33,075 nucleotides of DNA from Xanthomonas cassavae CFBP 4642 (GCF_000454545.1 NZ_CM002139.1:655530-688604); one strand, 5' to 3'; positions 23,407 to 32,020 are shown, numbered from the stretch's first letter. Notes: generated by a model not told the origin, from the sequence alone. Made by a program: numbers and translations.

Positions 23407-23437
23407 ATTGGACAACCTCAATCGCAGTTGAGGTCAA
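23407..23437 (-). promoter_or_regulatory. MerR/SoxR-type promoter-operator
   Basis: The dyad ACCTCAA-N6-TTGAGGT (23415-23434) has the arms of the classical 18-bp SoxR box, CCTCAA...TTGAGG. On the minus strand it lies between -35 TTGACC (23437-23432) and -10 TCCAAT (23412-23407) with a 19-bp spacer, the over-long spacing characteristic of MerR-family promoters. The regulator is not adjacent; the MerR gene at 25860-26288 or a chromosomal SoxR are candidates. Confidence 0.55.
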
Positions 23438-23533
23438 GCGCTGCGTGGCGATTCCTGCAACGCGATGCGCCATCGTGCGGTGTTCCATGGCGATGCCCGG
23501 GACCGGCGCAAGGGTGGTTGCCGCCGCAGGCGC

Positions 23534-24421
23534 TCAGATCAACTCCGCCAACGCCCATAGATGGCGCACCAGTGGCGCGCTTTCCAGCGCGCCGGGTGCC
23601 ACCGCCAGCGCCAGCCGCGCCAACGGCATGCGCCCGTCGATATCCAGGTAACGCACACCCGGGCGTTGCAGTTGTGCGGTGGAGGCGGGAACCACCGACA
23701 CACCGAGTTCGGCAGCAACCAGATTGATGATCGACGACATCTGCGGTGCTTCCTGGGTGATGCGCAAGGTCACGCCGGATTCGCGGCAGGCGGCCAGGAT
23801 TTCGTCGTAGAGGCTGGAGCCGAAGCTGCGCGGAAACAGGATGAAGGGCTCGCCGACCAGCGCGGCCAGCGGTGCGCTGGCGCGCGCGGCCAGCGGGTGC
23901 GCGGCCGGCACCGCGATCTTCATCGGCTCATCGGCAAAGCGCAGCAGGTGCAGATCCGGCGGGGTGCTCAGCCCATAGCGCACGAAGGCCGCATCCAGGC
24001 GGCCTTCGGCCAGACCCACCAGCAGACTGGCGGTGTTGGTCTCTTCCAGCAGCAGTTCGACCTGCGGCCACTGTCGGCGGAAATCGCGAATCAATCGCGG
24101 CACCACCGGGCTGAAGGCCGCCGAGGCGGTAAAGCCCATGCGCAACCGGCCCGATTCTCCGCGCGCCACGCGACGGGCCGTTTCGGCGGCGCGTTCCACA
24201 TCGGCCAGGACCCGGCGCACTTCGCCCAGGAATGCCTCACCGGCGGGGGTCAGTTCGGCACCACTGTGGGTGCGGCGGAACAGCGGTGTGCCCAGTTCGC
24301 GCTCCAGGCTCTGGATCTGCTGGCTCAGCGGCGGCTGGCCGATGCCGACCCGCGTGGCGGCGCGGGTGAAGTTGCCTTCTTCGGCAACCGCCAGGAAATA
24401 GCGCAGGTGACGCAGCTCCAT
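23534..24421 (-). CDS. LysR-family regulator (BenM/CatM-like group)
   Basis: This 295-residue LTTR starts MELRHLRYFLAVAEEGNFTR with helix-turn-helix IGQPPLSQQIQSLERELGT, the sequence typical of the BenM/CatM/CbbR-like group. The effector domain carries GFTASAAFSPVVPRLIRDFR and LGVSVVPASTAQL. The start at 24421 matches the family exactly. It is transcribed away from an MFS transporter, with AT-rich repeats between them, so control of that transporter is the likely role. The inducer is unknown. Confidence 0.92.
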   Translation of the reverse strand: MELRHLRYFLAVAEEGNFTRAATRVGIGQPPLSQQIQSLERELGTPLFRRTHSGAELTPAGEAFLGEVRRVLADVERAAETARRVARGESGRLRMGFTASAAFSPVVPRLIRDFRRQWPQVELLLEETNTASLLVGLAEGRLDAAFVRYGLSTPPDLHLLRFADEPMKIAVPAAHPLAARASAPLAALVGEPFILFPRSFGSSLYDEILAACRESGVTLRITQEAPQMSSIINLVAAELGVSVVPASTAQLQRPGVRYLDIDGRMPLARLALAVAPGALESAPLVRHLWALAELI

Positions 24422-24432
24422 GGCATCTGTTT

Positions 24433-24461
24433 CATATATGGCAACTGCGAGCATCATATAT
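24433..24461. promoter_or_regulatory. Two CATATAT repeats in the LysR/MFS divergent promoter
   Basis: CATATAT occurs at 24433-24439 and 24455-24461, 22 bp apart, about two helical turns, in an otherwise GC-rich gap. This could be a pair of contacts for the LysR protein, or an AT-rich -10 region for the outward promoters. Confidence 0.4.
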
Positions 24462-24518
24462 TGGACAGGGGGTCGTGGCAGGCGAATACTCGCCATCCGA
24501 CGTCTCCACCGAGTCTGC

Positions 24519-25787
24519 GTGTCTTCTTCCGATCCCCGCCCATGGCCGAGCGCTGCCGCGCGTGTCGATACCGCCGCGCCGGCCACTGGCCGCATCCGGC
24601 TGGCCTTGTTCCTGGCCGGCTTTGCCACCTTCTCGCTGCTGTACAGCGTGCAGCCGGTGCTGCCGGAATTTGCGCGCAGTTTCGGCGTGGATGCGGCGGT
24701 GGCCTCGCTGCCGTTATCGCTGGCCACCGGCGGCTTGGCACTGGCGATCTTCTGTGCGGGCGCGGTGTCGGAAAGCCTGGGCCGGCGCGGGCTGATGTTC
24801 GTCTCGATCGCAGTGGCCGCGGTGCTCAATCTGGTGGCCGCCTTCCTGCCGGACTGGCATGCGCTGGTGGTGGTGCGCACCTTGTCCGGTATCGCGCTGG
24901 GCGGGGTGCCGGCGGTGGCCATGGTGTACCTGGGCGAAGAACTGCCCGCCAGCAAGCTGGGCGCGGCCACCGGCCTGTATGTGGCCGGCAATGCCTTCGG
25001 TGGCATGACCGGGCGCATCATGATGAGCGTGCTGACCGACCAGACCGACTGGCGCACCGCATTGGCGCTGCTGAGCGGGTTCGATCTGCTGTGCGCGTTT
25101 GCCTTCCTGTGGCTGCTGCCGCCTTCGCGTCATTTCGTGCGCCGGCATGGGGTCAACCTGCGCTTCCATCTGCATGCCTGGGCCGGGCATCTGCGCGACC
25201 GCAACCTGCCATGGCTGTTCGCGCTGCCGTTCCTGTTGATGGGCGTGTTCGTCAGCCTCTACAACTACGCCGGGTTTCGACTGGGTGGGGCGGAATTTGC
25301 GCTGAGCCAGAGCCAGATCGGCCTGATCTTCAGCGCGTATGTGTTCGGCATCGTCAGCTCGTCGGTGGCCGGCGCGGCATCGGATCGTTTCGGTCGCGGG
25401 CCGGTGGTCAGCGCCGGCATCGTGTGCTGCGTGGTCGGCGTAGCGCTGACCCTGGCGCATGTGCTGGCGCTGGTAGTGGCCGGCATCGTGTTGCTGACGA
25501 TCGGGTTTTTCATCGCGCATTCGGCCGCCAGCGCGTGGGTGAGCCGGCTGGGCGGGGCCCATCGCAGCCATGCCGCATCGCTGTATCTGCTGGCCTATTA
25601 CGCCGGCTCCAGCGTGATCGGGGCGCTGGGCGGCTGGTTCTGGCAGCACGGCGGATGGGCCGGGCTGGTCGGCATGTGCCTGACGCTGCTGGCGCTGGCG
25701 TTTGCTGCGGCGCATGTCTTGCGCCAACGCGCGAACGATGCCCGTCCCTATGGCCGCTTCGCGCCGCATCCAGCGCGTGGCGAATGA
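24519..25787 (+). CDS. MFS transporter
   Basis: This major facilitator superfamily protein of about 422 residues has roughly 12 hydrophobic segments. The loop 2-3 signature is GAVSESLGRRGLMF, its second-half counterpart is GAASDRFGRGPVV, and the central loop is basic (PPSRHFVRRHGVNLRFH). It resembles YnfM/arabinose-efflux type exporters. I place the start at a GTG (24519, VSSSDPRPWPSAAARV). The ATG at 24420 would overlap the start codon of the divergent LysR gene and leave no promoter. The substrate is unknown; control by the adjacent LysR is likely. Confidence 0.88.
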   Translation: MSSSDPRPWPSAAARVDTAAPATGRIRLALFLAGFATFSLLYSVQPVLPEFARSFGVDAAVASLPLSLATGGLALAIFCAGAVSESLGRRGLMFVSIAVAAVLNLVAAFLPDWHALVVVRTLSGIALGGVPAVAMVYLGEELPASKLGAATGLYVAGNAFGGMTGRIMMSVLTDQTDWRTALALLSGFDLLCAFAFLWLLPPSRHFVRRHGVNLRFHLHAWAGHLRDRNLPWLFALPFLLMGVFVSLYNYAGFRLGGAEFALSQSQIGLIFSAYVFGIVSSSVAGAASDRFGRGPVVSAGIVCCVVGVALTLAHVLALVVAGIVLLTIGFFIAHSAASAWVSRLGGAHRSHAASLYLLAYYAGSSVIGALGGWFWQHGGWAGLVGMCLTLLALAFAAAHVLRQRANDARPYGRFAPHPARGE

Positions 25788-25859
25788 GCCAGGCTGACAG
25801 GGCCGTGCAGCGATCGCAGCAGCGGTAAAAGACGCCTACGGCACGATTGGCGGCGTGCA

Positions 25860-26288
25860 CTAGCCGGACGAGGTGACGCGCTTGCCGCGCGCGCGTTGCG
25901 GCGCGGAAACCGCAGATGGTTGCTGCGCAAGGGTGGCCAGCAGACGCGCGCGTCTGCGCTGCAGATCGGCCAACTGGCGTTCGATCAGTTGCAGTCGCTG
26001 GCGATGTGCCGGCAGGGTTTCCGGGCAGAGCTGCGCGCCTTCCACCAGCCGCATGCAATCGGGAAAGCGGCGGATGTCCTCCAGGCTGAAGCCGGTCCCG
26101 ATCAGGCGCTGGATCTGACGCACCTGGGTCACGCAGCTGGCCGGAAACACCCGATACCCATTGGCGCTGCGCGAAGAGGTCAGCAGGCCCTGTGCATCGT
26201 AGTGGCGGAGCGCGCGCACGCTGACACCGCTCAGCTGCGCGAGCGTACCGATCCGCAGGGTGGGTGTGGATGTGGAAGAGGTCACCAT
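25860..26288 (-). CDS. MerR-family transcriptional regulator
   Basis: This 142-residue protein has an N-terminal MerR winged helix: LRIGTLAQLSGVSVRALRHY, then DAQGLLTSSRSANGYRVF, with IQRLIGTGFSLEDIRRF leading into a dimerisation helix. The C-terminal region has Cys in PDCMRL and LCPETL, followed by a basic tail. The spacing does not match the SoxR iron-sulphur cluster (CxxCxCxxxxxC), so the inducer is open. It is divergent from the exported hydrolase at 26379, whose promoter has the long-spacer MerR layout, so it probably controls that gene and itself. Confidence 0.88.
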   Translation of the reverse strand: MVTSSTSTPTLRIGTLAQLSGVSVRALRHYDAQGLLTSSRSANGYRVFPASCVTQVRQIQRLIGTGFSLEDIRRFPDCMRLVEGAQLCPETLPAHRQRLQLIERQLADLQRRRARLLATLAQQPSAVSAPQRARGKRVTSSG

Positions 26289-26315
26289 CTGCCAAGCATA
26301 CGTGGCACGCCACGC

Positions 26316-26346
26316 TTGACCCTCACATTGGTGTCAGGCGTCGAAG
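26316..26346 (+). promoter_or_regulatory. Long-spacer MerR-type promoter for the exported hydrolase
   Basis: The -35 TTGACC (26316-26321) is followed after 19 bp by the weak -10 TCGAAG (26341-26346). The spacer contains an imperfect dyad, CCTCACATTGGTGTCAGG. The layout is typical of promoters twisted into action by MerR proteins, and the MerR gene starts 28 bp to the left on the other strand. Confidence 0.5.
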
Positions 26347-26378
26347 ATGCGCGCTCCCGGGTTCTGGAGTGCATCTGG

Positions 26379-27314
26379 ATGTGGATTGATCCTGTTGCGC
26401 GGATGCGTATCCGTTGTTGGCGGCTCGCGCTCGCCGCTCTGCTGTTCTGTTTCTGCGGTATCGCCTCAGCGCACCCGCCTGCAACAACGCGCTCGCGCAG
26501 CTATAGTGTCACCGCTCCCGATGGCGTGGCCCTGGCCGTGCAGGAGCATGGCGCCAGCGACGGCCCGGCACTGGTCTTGGTGCACGGCCTGCTGGGCAGC
26601 CGCATCAACTGGGATGCGCAGCTGGCCGACCCGCAACTGCAACGTTACCGGTTGATCACCTACGACCTGCGCGGGCATGGCCTGTCCGGCAAGCCCACTG
26701 CCGCATCGGCCTATCAGGACGGCACGCGCTGGGCCGACGACCTGGCGGCAGTGCTGAAGGCCGCTGATGCCCACGATGCCGTGCTGGTGGGGTGGTCGCT
26801 GGGTGGAGCGGTGATCAGCAATTATCTCAGCCGGTATGGCGATGACGGCCTGGGCGGCGTGGTGTATGTCGATGGCGTGATCGAACTGCGCGCGCAGCAA
26901 CTGGGGGCACACCCGTCGATCTATCGCGACCTGGTGTCCGACGACCTGCGCACCCATCTGCAGGCGGTCCAGAACTTCCTGCGGCTGTGCTTTGCCACTC
27001 AACCGCCTGCGCCGGTGTTCGACACCCTGCTGGCCAATGCAGCCCTGGCCTCGTGGGACATGCAACGCGCAGTGCAAGGCATGTCGATCGATACCGCCGG
27101 CCTGCAGCGCACCCGGCTGCCGGTGCTGCTGCTGTACGGCGCGCGCGATGCGCTGGTGCGGAGCGCGCCGACGCTGGCGCGTGCACGTCAGTTGCAGCCG
27201 CGCGCGCAGATCCGCCTGTATCGGCAGGCAGGCCATGCCCCGTTTCTCGAAGAAAGCGCACGCTTCAATCGGGATCTTGCGCAGTTCATGGAGCAGGCTG
27301 GCGTTGCGCAGTGA
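26379..27314 (+). CDS. Exported alpha/beta hydrolase
   Basis: This alpha/beta hydrolase of about 311 residues has oxyanion motif LVHGLLGS, nucleophile elbow GWSLGG (Ser140), acid Asp in LYGARDALV and His in QAGHAPFLE. A signal peptide is clear: MRIRCWRLALAALLFCFCGI ending ASA, so it is periplasmic or secreted. Two starts are possible: ATG 26379, with GGAG 9 nt upstream, or ATG 26403 directly at the leader's basic end; I favour the first for its ribosome-binding site. It is divergent from the MerR gene. The substrate is unknown (esterase or lactonase type). Confidence 0.85.
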   Translation: MWIDPVARMRIRCWRLALAALLFCFCGIASAHPPATTRSRSYSVTAPDGVALAVQEHGASDGPALVLVHGLLGSRINWDAQLADPQLQRYRLITYDLRGHGLSGKPTAASAYQDGTRWADDLAAVLKAADAHDAVLVGWSLGGAVISNYLSRYGDDGLGGVVYVDGVIELRAQQLGAHPSIYRDLVSDDLRTHLQAVQNFLRLCFATQPPAPVFDTLLANAALASWDMQRAVQGMSIDTAGLQRTRLPVLLLYGARDALVRSAPTLARARQLQPRAQIRLYRQAGHAPFLEESARFNRDLAQFMEQAGVAQ

Positions 27315-27740
27315 GCGCAATGGGCAGCGGCGGGATTGCGTGGTGAGGGGTGCGCGTGTGCAATGACAAGCAATGATGCGCCGCGCTCGTACAACCGGCG
27401 TGTCGGTAAGCGCAAGGCCCGCTTGCCGACTGCTGCAATCCTGGGTGGCGGCCCCTCCTGTGACGGCGCGCCACCCTCCAGGCGGTTGCTTGGAATCGAC
27501 CATTCCGGCCCAATGTCATGAGCTCGCTCACAGCGGCACGCGTGGGCCATCCGCCTGCATCCGGCGCCTTCGGCAGCGCGTACTAGATGCCGAGCCGTGC
27601 CGATGACGCTGTGCACTGCAATCCACACGGTTCACTGCATCATCGAGCAAGCGTGCGCTGCAGCCGGTCCGGTAGAGCTTGCAGCGCGTTGCGCGCAGTG
27701 TGTGTCTGCAAGGCGATCCCATGCCAATTGGAGGTGTTCG
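27315..27740. other. Gene-free stretch with one hairpin
   Basis: There is no convincing gene in these 426 nt. An 11-bp stem with one G-T pair (27402-27412 with 27420-27430) lies 88 nt after the hydrolase stop and may act on that transcript. The right end holds the strong GGAGGTG ribosome-binding site of the sirtuin gene (27730-27736). No clear sigma-70 promoter is seen. Confidence 0.45.
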
Positions 27741-28622
27741 ATGACCGCTGTCCTAGCCCAAGCCGACGACGCGCTGCAGGCGTTCATCGAGCGCCACCAA
27801 CGCCTGTTCGTGCTCAGTGGCGCCGGGTGCAGCACCGATTCGGGCATTCCCGATTACCGCGACCTGCAGGGCGGCTGGAAGCGCCCGCAACCGGTGACGT
27901 TTCAGGCCTTCATGGGCGAGTTGTCCACGCGCCAGCGCTACTGGGCACGCAGCCTGGTGGGCTGGCCGCGGTTCGGGCTGGCCAACCCCAATGCCACCCA
28001 TCACGCACTCGCCGCGCTGGAAGCACGTGGCCAACTGGAATTGCTGCTCACCCAGAACGTGGACCGCCTGCACCAGGCTGCCGGCAGCCTGGCGGTGATC
28101 GACCTGCACGGCCGGCTGGATGTGGTGCGCTGCATGGGCTGCGAACGGCGCATGCTGCGCACCGAGTTCCAGCTGCTGCTCGAGCAGGCCAATCCCGGCT
28201 GGGCCGACCTGGAGGCCACCCAGGCGCCCGATGGCGATGCGGATCTGGACGATGTGGCATTCGACAGCTTCGTGGTGCCGCCATGTCCGGCGTGTGGCGC
28301 TGTGCTCAAGCCGGACGTGGTGTTCTTCGGCGAGAACGTGCCGCGCGAGCGGGTGGAGCGCGCGTTCGCGCATCTGCAGGCGGCCGATGCGGTGCTGGTG
28401 GTCGGCTCGTCGCTGATGGTGTATTCGGGCTTTCGCTTCGTGCAGGCCGCGGCACGCAATGGCGTGCCGATCGCGGCGTTGAATTTCGGGCGCACGCGCG
28501 CCGATGCGCTGTTGAGCCTGAAGGTGGAACGCTCGTGCGCCGATGCGCTGGCCTTTCTGCAACCACCGCCTGATCCACTGCACACCACAGCGGCCAGATA
28601 CGGCAGTGCGCGCTCTGCATGA
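27741..28622 (+). CDS. SIR2-family NAD-dependent deacylase (class II, SIRT4-like)
   Basis: This 293-residue sirtuin has NAD motif GAGCSTDSGIPDYR (27-40), TQNVDRLHQAAG, catalytic His123 in DLHGRL, zinc cysteines CMGC (131, 134) and CPAC (182, 185), and VVGSSLMVYSGFR. The GxPDYR form, unlike CobB's GIRTFR, points to the class II or SIRT4-like branch, known for lipoamidase, deacylase or ADP-ribosyl activity more than plain deacetylation. The ATG at 27741 is fixed by the GGAGGTG just upstream; the longer frame to 27597 is not family-like. It acts in the cytoplasm. The next genes are redox enzymes on the same strand. Confidence 0.92.
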   Translation: MTAVLAQADDALQAFIERHQRLFVLSGAGCSTDSGIPDYRDLQGGWKRPQPVTFQAFMGELSTRQRYWARSLVGWPRFGLANPNATHHALAALEARGQLELLLTQNVDRLHQAAGSLAVIDLHGRLDVVRCMGCERRMLRTEFQLLLEQANPGWADLEATQAPDGDADLDDVAFDSFVVPPCPACGAVLKPDVVFFGENVPRERVERAFAHLQAADAVLVVGSSLMVYSGFRFVQAAARNGVPIAALNFGRTRADALLSLKVERSCADALAFLQPPPDPLHTTAARYGSARSA

Positions 28623-28703
28623 CGCAGTGATCCATTGCCGCGGTTGTGCGGCGGCGCGGCACACAGTGCAATGGGCGTTCCCCCGTTGCGCCTGGATGTT
28701 GCC

Positions 28704-29801
28704 TTGAGCCAGTTGTTCACTCCCATCGCGTTCGGTCCGCTTGCGCTCGCCAACCGCATTGTCATTGCACCGATGTGCCAGTACTCCGCACAGGACGGCT
28801 GCGCCACCGATTGGCATCGCATCCATCTGGGCACGCTGTCGCAATCGGGCGCGGGCCTGTTGATCCTGGAAGCGGCCGCGGTGCTGCCGGAAGGGCGCAT
28901 CAGCTACGCCGATCTCGGGCTGTACGACGATGCCAGCGAGCGTGCGCTGCGCGATGTGCTGCAATCGGTGCGCGGCTGGTCGCCGATGCCGATCGGCATC
29001 CAGCTGGCACATGCCGGGCGCAAGGCCTCCACCGACCTGCCGTGGAAAGGCGGCGAGGCGATCGCGCCCGACCACGCCAATGGCTGGCAGACCGTGTCCG
29101 CCTCGGCGCTGCCGTTCCGCGACGGCCAGCCCTCGCCGCAAGCGCTGGATGAGGCCGGCATCGACGCGGTGGTGGCCGCATTCGTCGAATCGGCCACCCG
29201 TGCAGAACGCCTGGGCCTGCAGCTGATCGAGCTGCACGCCGCGCATGGCTATCTGATGCATCAGTTCCTCTCGCCGCTGAGCAACCAGCGCAGCGATGCC
29301 TATGGCGGCTTGCTGGAGAACCGTATGCGGCTGACGCTGCGCATCTTCGATGCGGTGCGTGCGGCGGTGTCGGCACGGATGGCGGTGGGCGTACGTATTT
29401 CGGCCACCGACTGGGTGGACGGCGGCTGGGATCTGGAGCAGAGCATCGCGCTGTCCGAGGCACTGGATGTACGCGGCGCCCACTGCATCCACGTGTCCAG
29501 CGGCGGGCTGGATCCGCGCCAGCAGATCGCGCTGCAGGACGGGTACCAGATTCCGTTTGCGCAGGCGATCCGCGCGCAGGTGGGCACGCCGGTGATCGGT
29601 GTCGGCCTGATCACCGAGCCGGCGCATGCCGAGGCAATTTTGCAGGATGGCCAGGCCGACGCCATCGCCCTGGCGCGCGGCATCCTGTACGACCCCCGCT
29701 GGCCCTGGCATGCCGCGGCCGCACTGGGTGCCAGCGTCACGCCGGCACCGCAATATCTGCGCAGCGAGCCACGCCAGGCGCGCGGCGTATTCGCCAGCTG
29801 A
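28704..29801 (+). CDS. Old yellow enzyme family NADH:flavin oxidoreductase (YqjM/XenA type)
   Basis: This ene-reductase of about 365 residues has an FMN TIM barrel: NRIVIAPMCQYSA with the flavin-tuning Cys25 of the YqjM/XenA class, GIQLAHAGRKAS, ELHAAHGYLMHQFLSP and NQRSDAYGG, and VGVGLITEPAHAEAIL. It reduces activated C=C bonds in vitro; natural substrates are usually unknown. A TTG start at 28704 (MSQLFTPIAFGPL) aligns with the family N-terminus; an ATG at 28671 would add 11 residues. It lies 81 nt after the sirtuin gene and 35 nt before a dehydrogenase, so the three may be co-transcribed. Confidence 0.9.
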   Translation: MSQLFTPIAFGPLALANRIVIAPMCQYSAQDGCATDWHRIHLGTLSQSGAGLLILEAAAVLPEGRISYADLGLYDDASERALRDVLQSVRGWSPMPIGIQLAHAGRKASTDLPWKGGEAIAPDHANGWQTVSASALPFRDGQPSPQALDEAGIDAVVAAFVESATRAERLGLQLIELHAAHGYLMHQFLSPLSNQRSDAYGGLLENRMRLTLRIFDAVRAAVSARMAVGVRISATDWVDGGWDLEQSIALSEALDVRGAHCIHVSSGGLDPRQQIALQDGYQIPFAQAIRAQVGTPVIGVGLITEPAHAEAILQDGQADAIALARGILYDPRWPWHAAAALGASVTPAPQYLRSEPRQARGVFAS

Positions 29802-29836
29802 CGCCCAACACGCAGGCCATACAGAAGAGGACACGC

Positions 29837-30712
29837 ATGCCGATAGGATTTCTGGGGTTGGGCACGATGGGCCTGCCAATGGCGCAGAACCTGCTGCGCG
29901 CCGGCTTCGAGCTGAGCGTGTGGAACCGCTCGCCGGAACGCGCGCAGCCGCTGCGCGATGCAGGTGCCATGGTGGCGGAGGCCGCGCAGGCCGCTGCGCA
30001 TGGCCCGTTGCTGTTTTCGATGCTCGCCGACGATAACGCGCTGCGCCAGACCGTGCTGGAAGGCGGCGTGCTGGATGCGCTGCCGGCCGGTAGCGTGCAC
30101 GTCAACATGGCCACCATCTCGGTGGCGCTGGCGCATGAATTGACCGCCCTGCATGCCGAGCGCGGTATCGCCTACGTGGCGGCACCGGTGCTCGGCCGTG
30201 TCGATGTGGCCGAAGCGGGCAAGCTCAACATCCTGGCCGCCGGCGACGATGCCGCGCTGGCACGCGTGCAGCCGATGTTCGATGCGCTGGGGCAGAAGAC
30301 CTGGCACATCGGTCGCGCGCCCGAGCAGGTCAATGCGGTGAAGCTGGCGGCCAACTTCTGCCTGGCCAGCGCCATCGGCGCCATGGCCGAAGCCAGCGCG
30401 CTGGCCCGCGGCCATGGCGTGGACGCCACCCAGTTCCTGGGCATGCTCACCAGCACCTTGTTCGCCGCGCCGGCGTACCAGGGCTATGGCCAGCTGATCA
30501 TGCAGCGCCAGTACAGCCCCGCCGGCTTCACCGCCACCCAGGGCCGCAAGGATGTGGATCTGGCGATCCAGGCCGGCGCCGAGAAGCAGGTTCCCATGCC
30601 GTTGGGTGAGCTGCTGCGCGCCAGCCTGGACGACGCGATCACCCACGGCGACGGCAATGCCGACTGGGCCGTTCTGGCCGAAGTGGCAGCGCGCCGCGCG
30701 GGGCAGGCGTGA
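29837..30712 (+). CDS. Beta-hydroxyacid dehydrogenase family oxidoreductase (GarR/HIBADH-like)
   Basis: This 291-residue protein has an N-terminal NAD(P) fold GFLGLGTMGLPMAQNL (4-19) and the catalytic lysine in VKLAANF (Lys169, with Asn173). The substrate-binding segment reads AAPVLGRVDVAEAGKL where classical members have APVSGG, so the acid recognised may differ from 3-hydroxyisobutyrate or tartronate semialdehyde. Imine reductases lack this Lys, which argues against that relative. The start is supported by GAGG 8 nt before the ATG. It follows the old yellow enzyme gene by 35 nt, probably in one operon. Confidence 0.9.
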   Translation: MPIGFLGLGTMGLPMAQNLLRAGFELSVWNRSPERAQPLRDAGAMVAEAAQAAAHGPLLFSMLADDNALRQTVLEGGVLDALPAGSVHVNMATISVALAHELTALHAERGIAYVAAPVLGRVDVAEAGKLNILAAGDDAALARVQPMFDALGQKTWHIGRAPEQVNAVKLAANFCLASAIGAMAEASALARGHGVDATQFLGMLTSTLFAAPAYQGYGQLIMQRQYSPAGFTATQGRKDVDLAIQAGAEKQVPMPLGELLRASLDDAITHGDGNADWAVLAEVAARRAGQA

Positions 30713-31425
30713 GCCGCATGGCGACTGAGCTAGCGTGTTTTGCGTTGAAGCGTCTTGGCTGGTGCGAGTTCGGTAGCTGGAAGAGAGTAGGCGCTCCTGC
30801 ACGGTCGCCTTTAGTTCAAAGCACACTCCACTCCCGCGATTGAAGAACACTACCCCGGCTGGTGGAATAAGGCCCCTCTCCCCGCGGGAGAGGGGTTGGG
30901 GTGAGGGTACGTCAACCGACATAACTGAAGCGCAGCCCACCAGTTGCGTTGAGCGGCAGGCAACCAGACCGCGGCGAGCCTTCTGCACAGCTAAACCCAC
31001 AGGCACAGGCGCGCAGTCCGCGCGCAGTCACTGGCAGGCATATGGCGATCCGGTCCTGCGCTGGCCTGCCTCACAACCGGAGCGAGATCCGCTGCTGCCA
31101 CCCATCACAAGCCCTGTGTGCAGCGTCCCCTTGAGCAGCCACTCAAGCCACCACCCAAGGCGCAGTAGATAAACGAACGCCGCCGCACAGCACATCGCAG
31201 GCCCGTGGCAGCTTGATGTCGTTCTCCAGGCCCCGGTTGGCTTGAGGCAATCTCCGCAAGCGGCTAAGGTGCCTGCTCGATTCGGTCCGGTAACGATCTG
31301 CGCGATGCGCACGGCGTTGCAGCCATCACCAGCGCCTTCAGGGAGAATGCGATGCGACACCTGCACATCGGGCCCGGTTCCTCCGCGTGCCCATCGCGCG
31401 GAGCGACCTATGCCGGTGACGCACC
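30713..31425. other. Long gene-free stretch with one stem-loop repeat
   Basis: No frame in these 713 nt looks coding. A perfect 10-bp stem CCCCTCTCCC/GGGAGAGGGG (30873-30882 with 30886-30895) is followed by TTGGGGTGAGGG; it is the same repeat class as at 21851, in the opposite orientation, and may end the dehydrogenase transcript. The right part, before the XVIPCD gene, may be decayed coding DNA, but I recognise nothing in it. Confidence 0.5.
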
Positions 31426-31818
31426 ATGACCACCCCGCCAGTCATCGACAAAGGCCAGGTCGGCCCGGACCATCCCGAGCATCCGGATCATTACCTGTTC
31501 GCGCAGATCCGCGAGGCGGTGAGCGTGCTCGATGCCGAATTGAACAAGCCCACCGACGAGGCCAGCGAACGCATGGCCGCACGCCTGCTGCCGCTGGCCA
31601 AGCAGCATGGCTTCGATCAGGTGGACCATGTAGTGCTCAGCCGGCATGTCGGCGAAGTAGGCGAGAACGTGTTTCTGGTGCGTGGCGAGCTGTCCGATCC
31701 GGCGCACCTGCGTGCGCACATCACCACCCAGGATGCGATGGAGACCTCCGTGGAAGATTCGCTGGCGCAGCTGGATGAAATCAATCGTCGCCTGATGCTG
31801 CGCCTGCCGCCGCGCTGA
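31426..31818 (+). CDS. Orphan XVIPCD protein (type IV effector secretion-signal domain)
   Basis: The 130-residue protein is almost entirely a XVIPCD, the C-terminal domain that hands Xanthomonadaceae effectors (X-Tfes) to VirD4 of the bacteria-killing type IV secretion system. Its pattern is clear: GPDHPEHPDHYLFAQIREAV, then SERMAARLLPLAKQHGFDQV, DHVVLSRH, GENVFLVRGELSDPAHLRAH and the VEDSLAQLDEINRR tail. Full effectors carry a toxin domain in front. Here a TGA lies 9 nt before the ATG in the same frame, so none is attached. No adjacent immunity gene is visible. It may be a truncated effector, or a stand-alone protein that uses or competes for the secretion system. Confidence 0.75.
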   Translation: MTTPPVIDKGQVGPDHPEHPDHYLFAQIREAVSVLDAELNKPTDEASERMAARLLPLAKQHGFDQVDHVVLSRHVGEVGENVFLVRGELSDPAHLRAHITTQDAMETSVEDSLAQLDEINRRLMLRLPPR

Positions 31819-32020
31819 CGCATCCGACCGACGCGTGACCCCCGTCGCAAGCCGTTGTGCACGCGGTCTGCAGAGTACCAACCGCCGTGATCGGGGTCGA
31901 CTACATCGTCGCAGATCGCGACCGTGCCCCATCTGCAGCACGGCTTCGCAGCACGCCGCGAACCTGCGTGCCGCAAAAGTTACCGACGCAAACACTGCGC
32001 CGGTGGCCGCATGCATTGGC

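Noticed and set aside
23561..25828. A 755-residue plus-strand open frame
   Set aside because: It runs antisense through the LysR gene and out of frame through the MFS gene. It has no family features; high GC content removes stop codons by chance.
30840..31366. Short frames on both strands before the XVIPCD gene
   Set aside because: They have low-complexity composition, no start signals and no recognisable domain. They may be decayed DNA but cannot be supported as genes.
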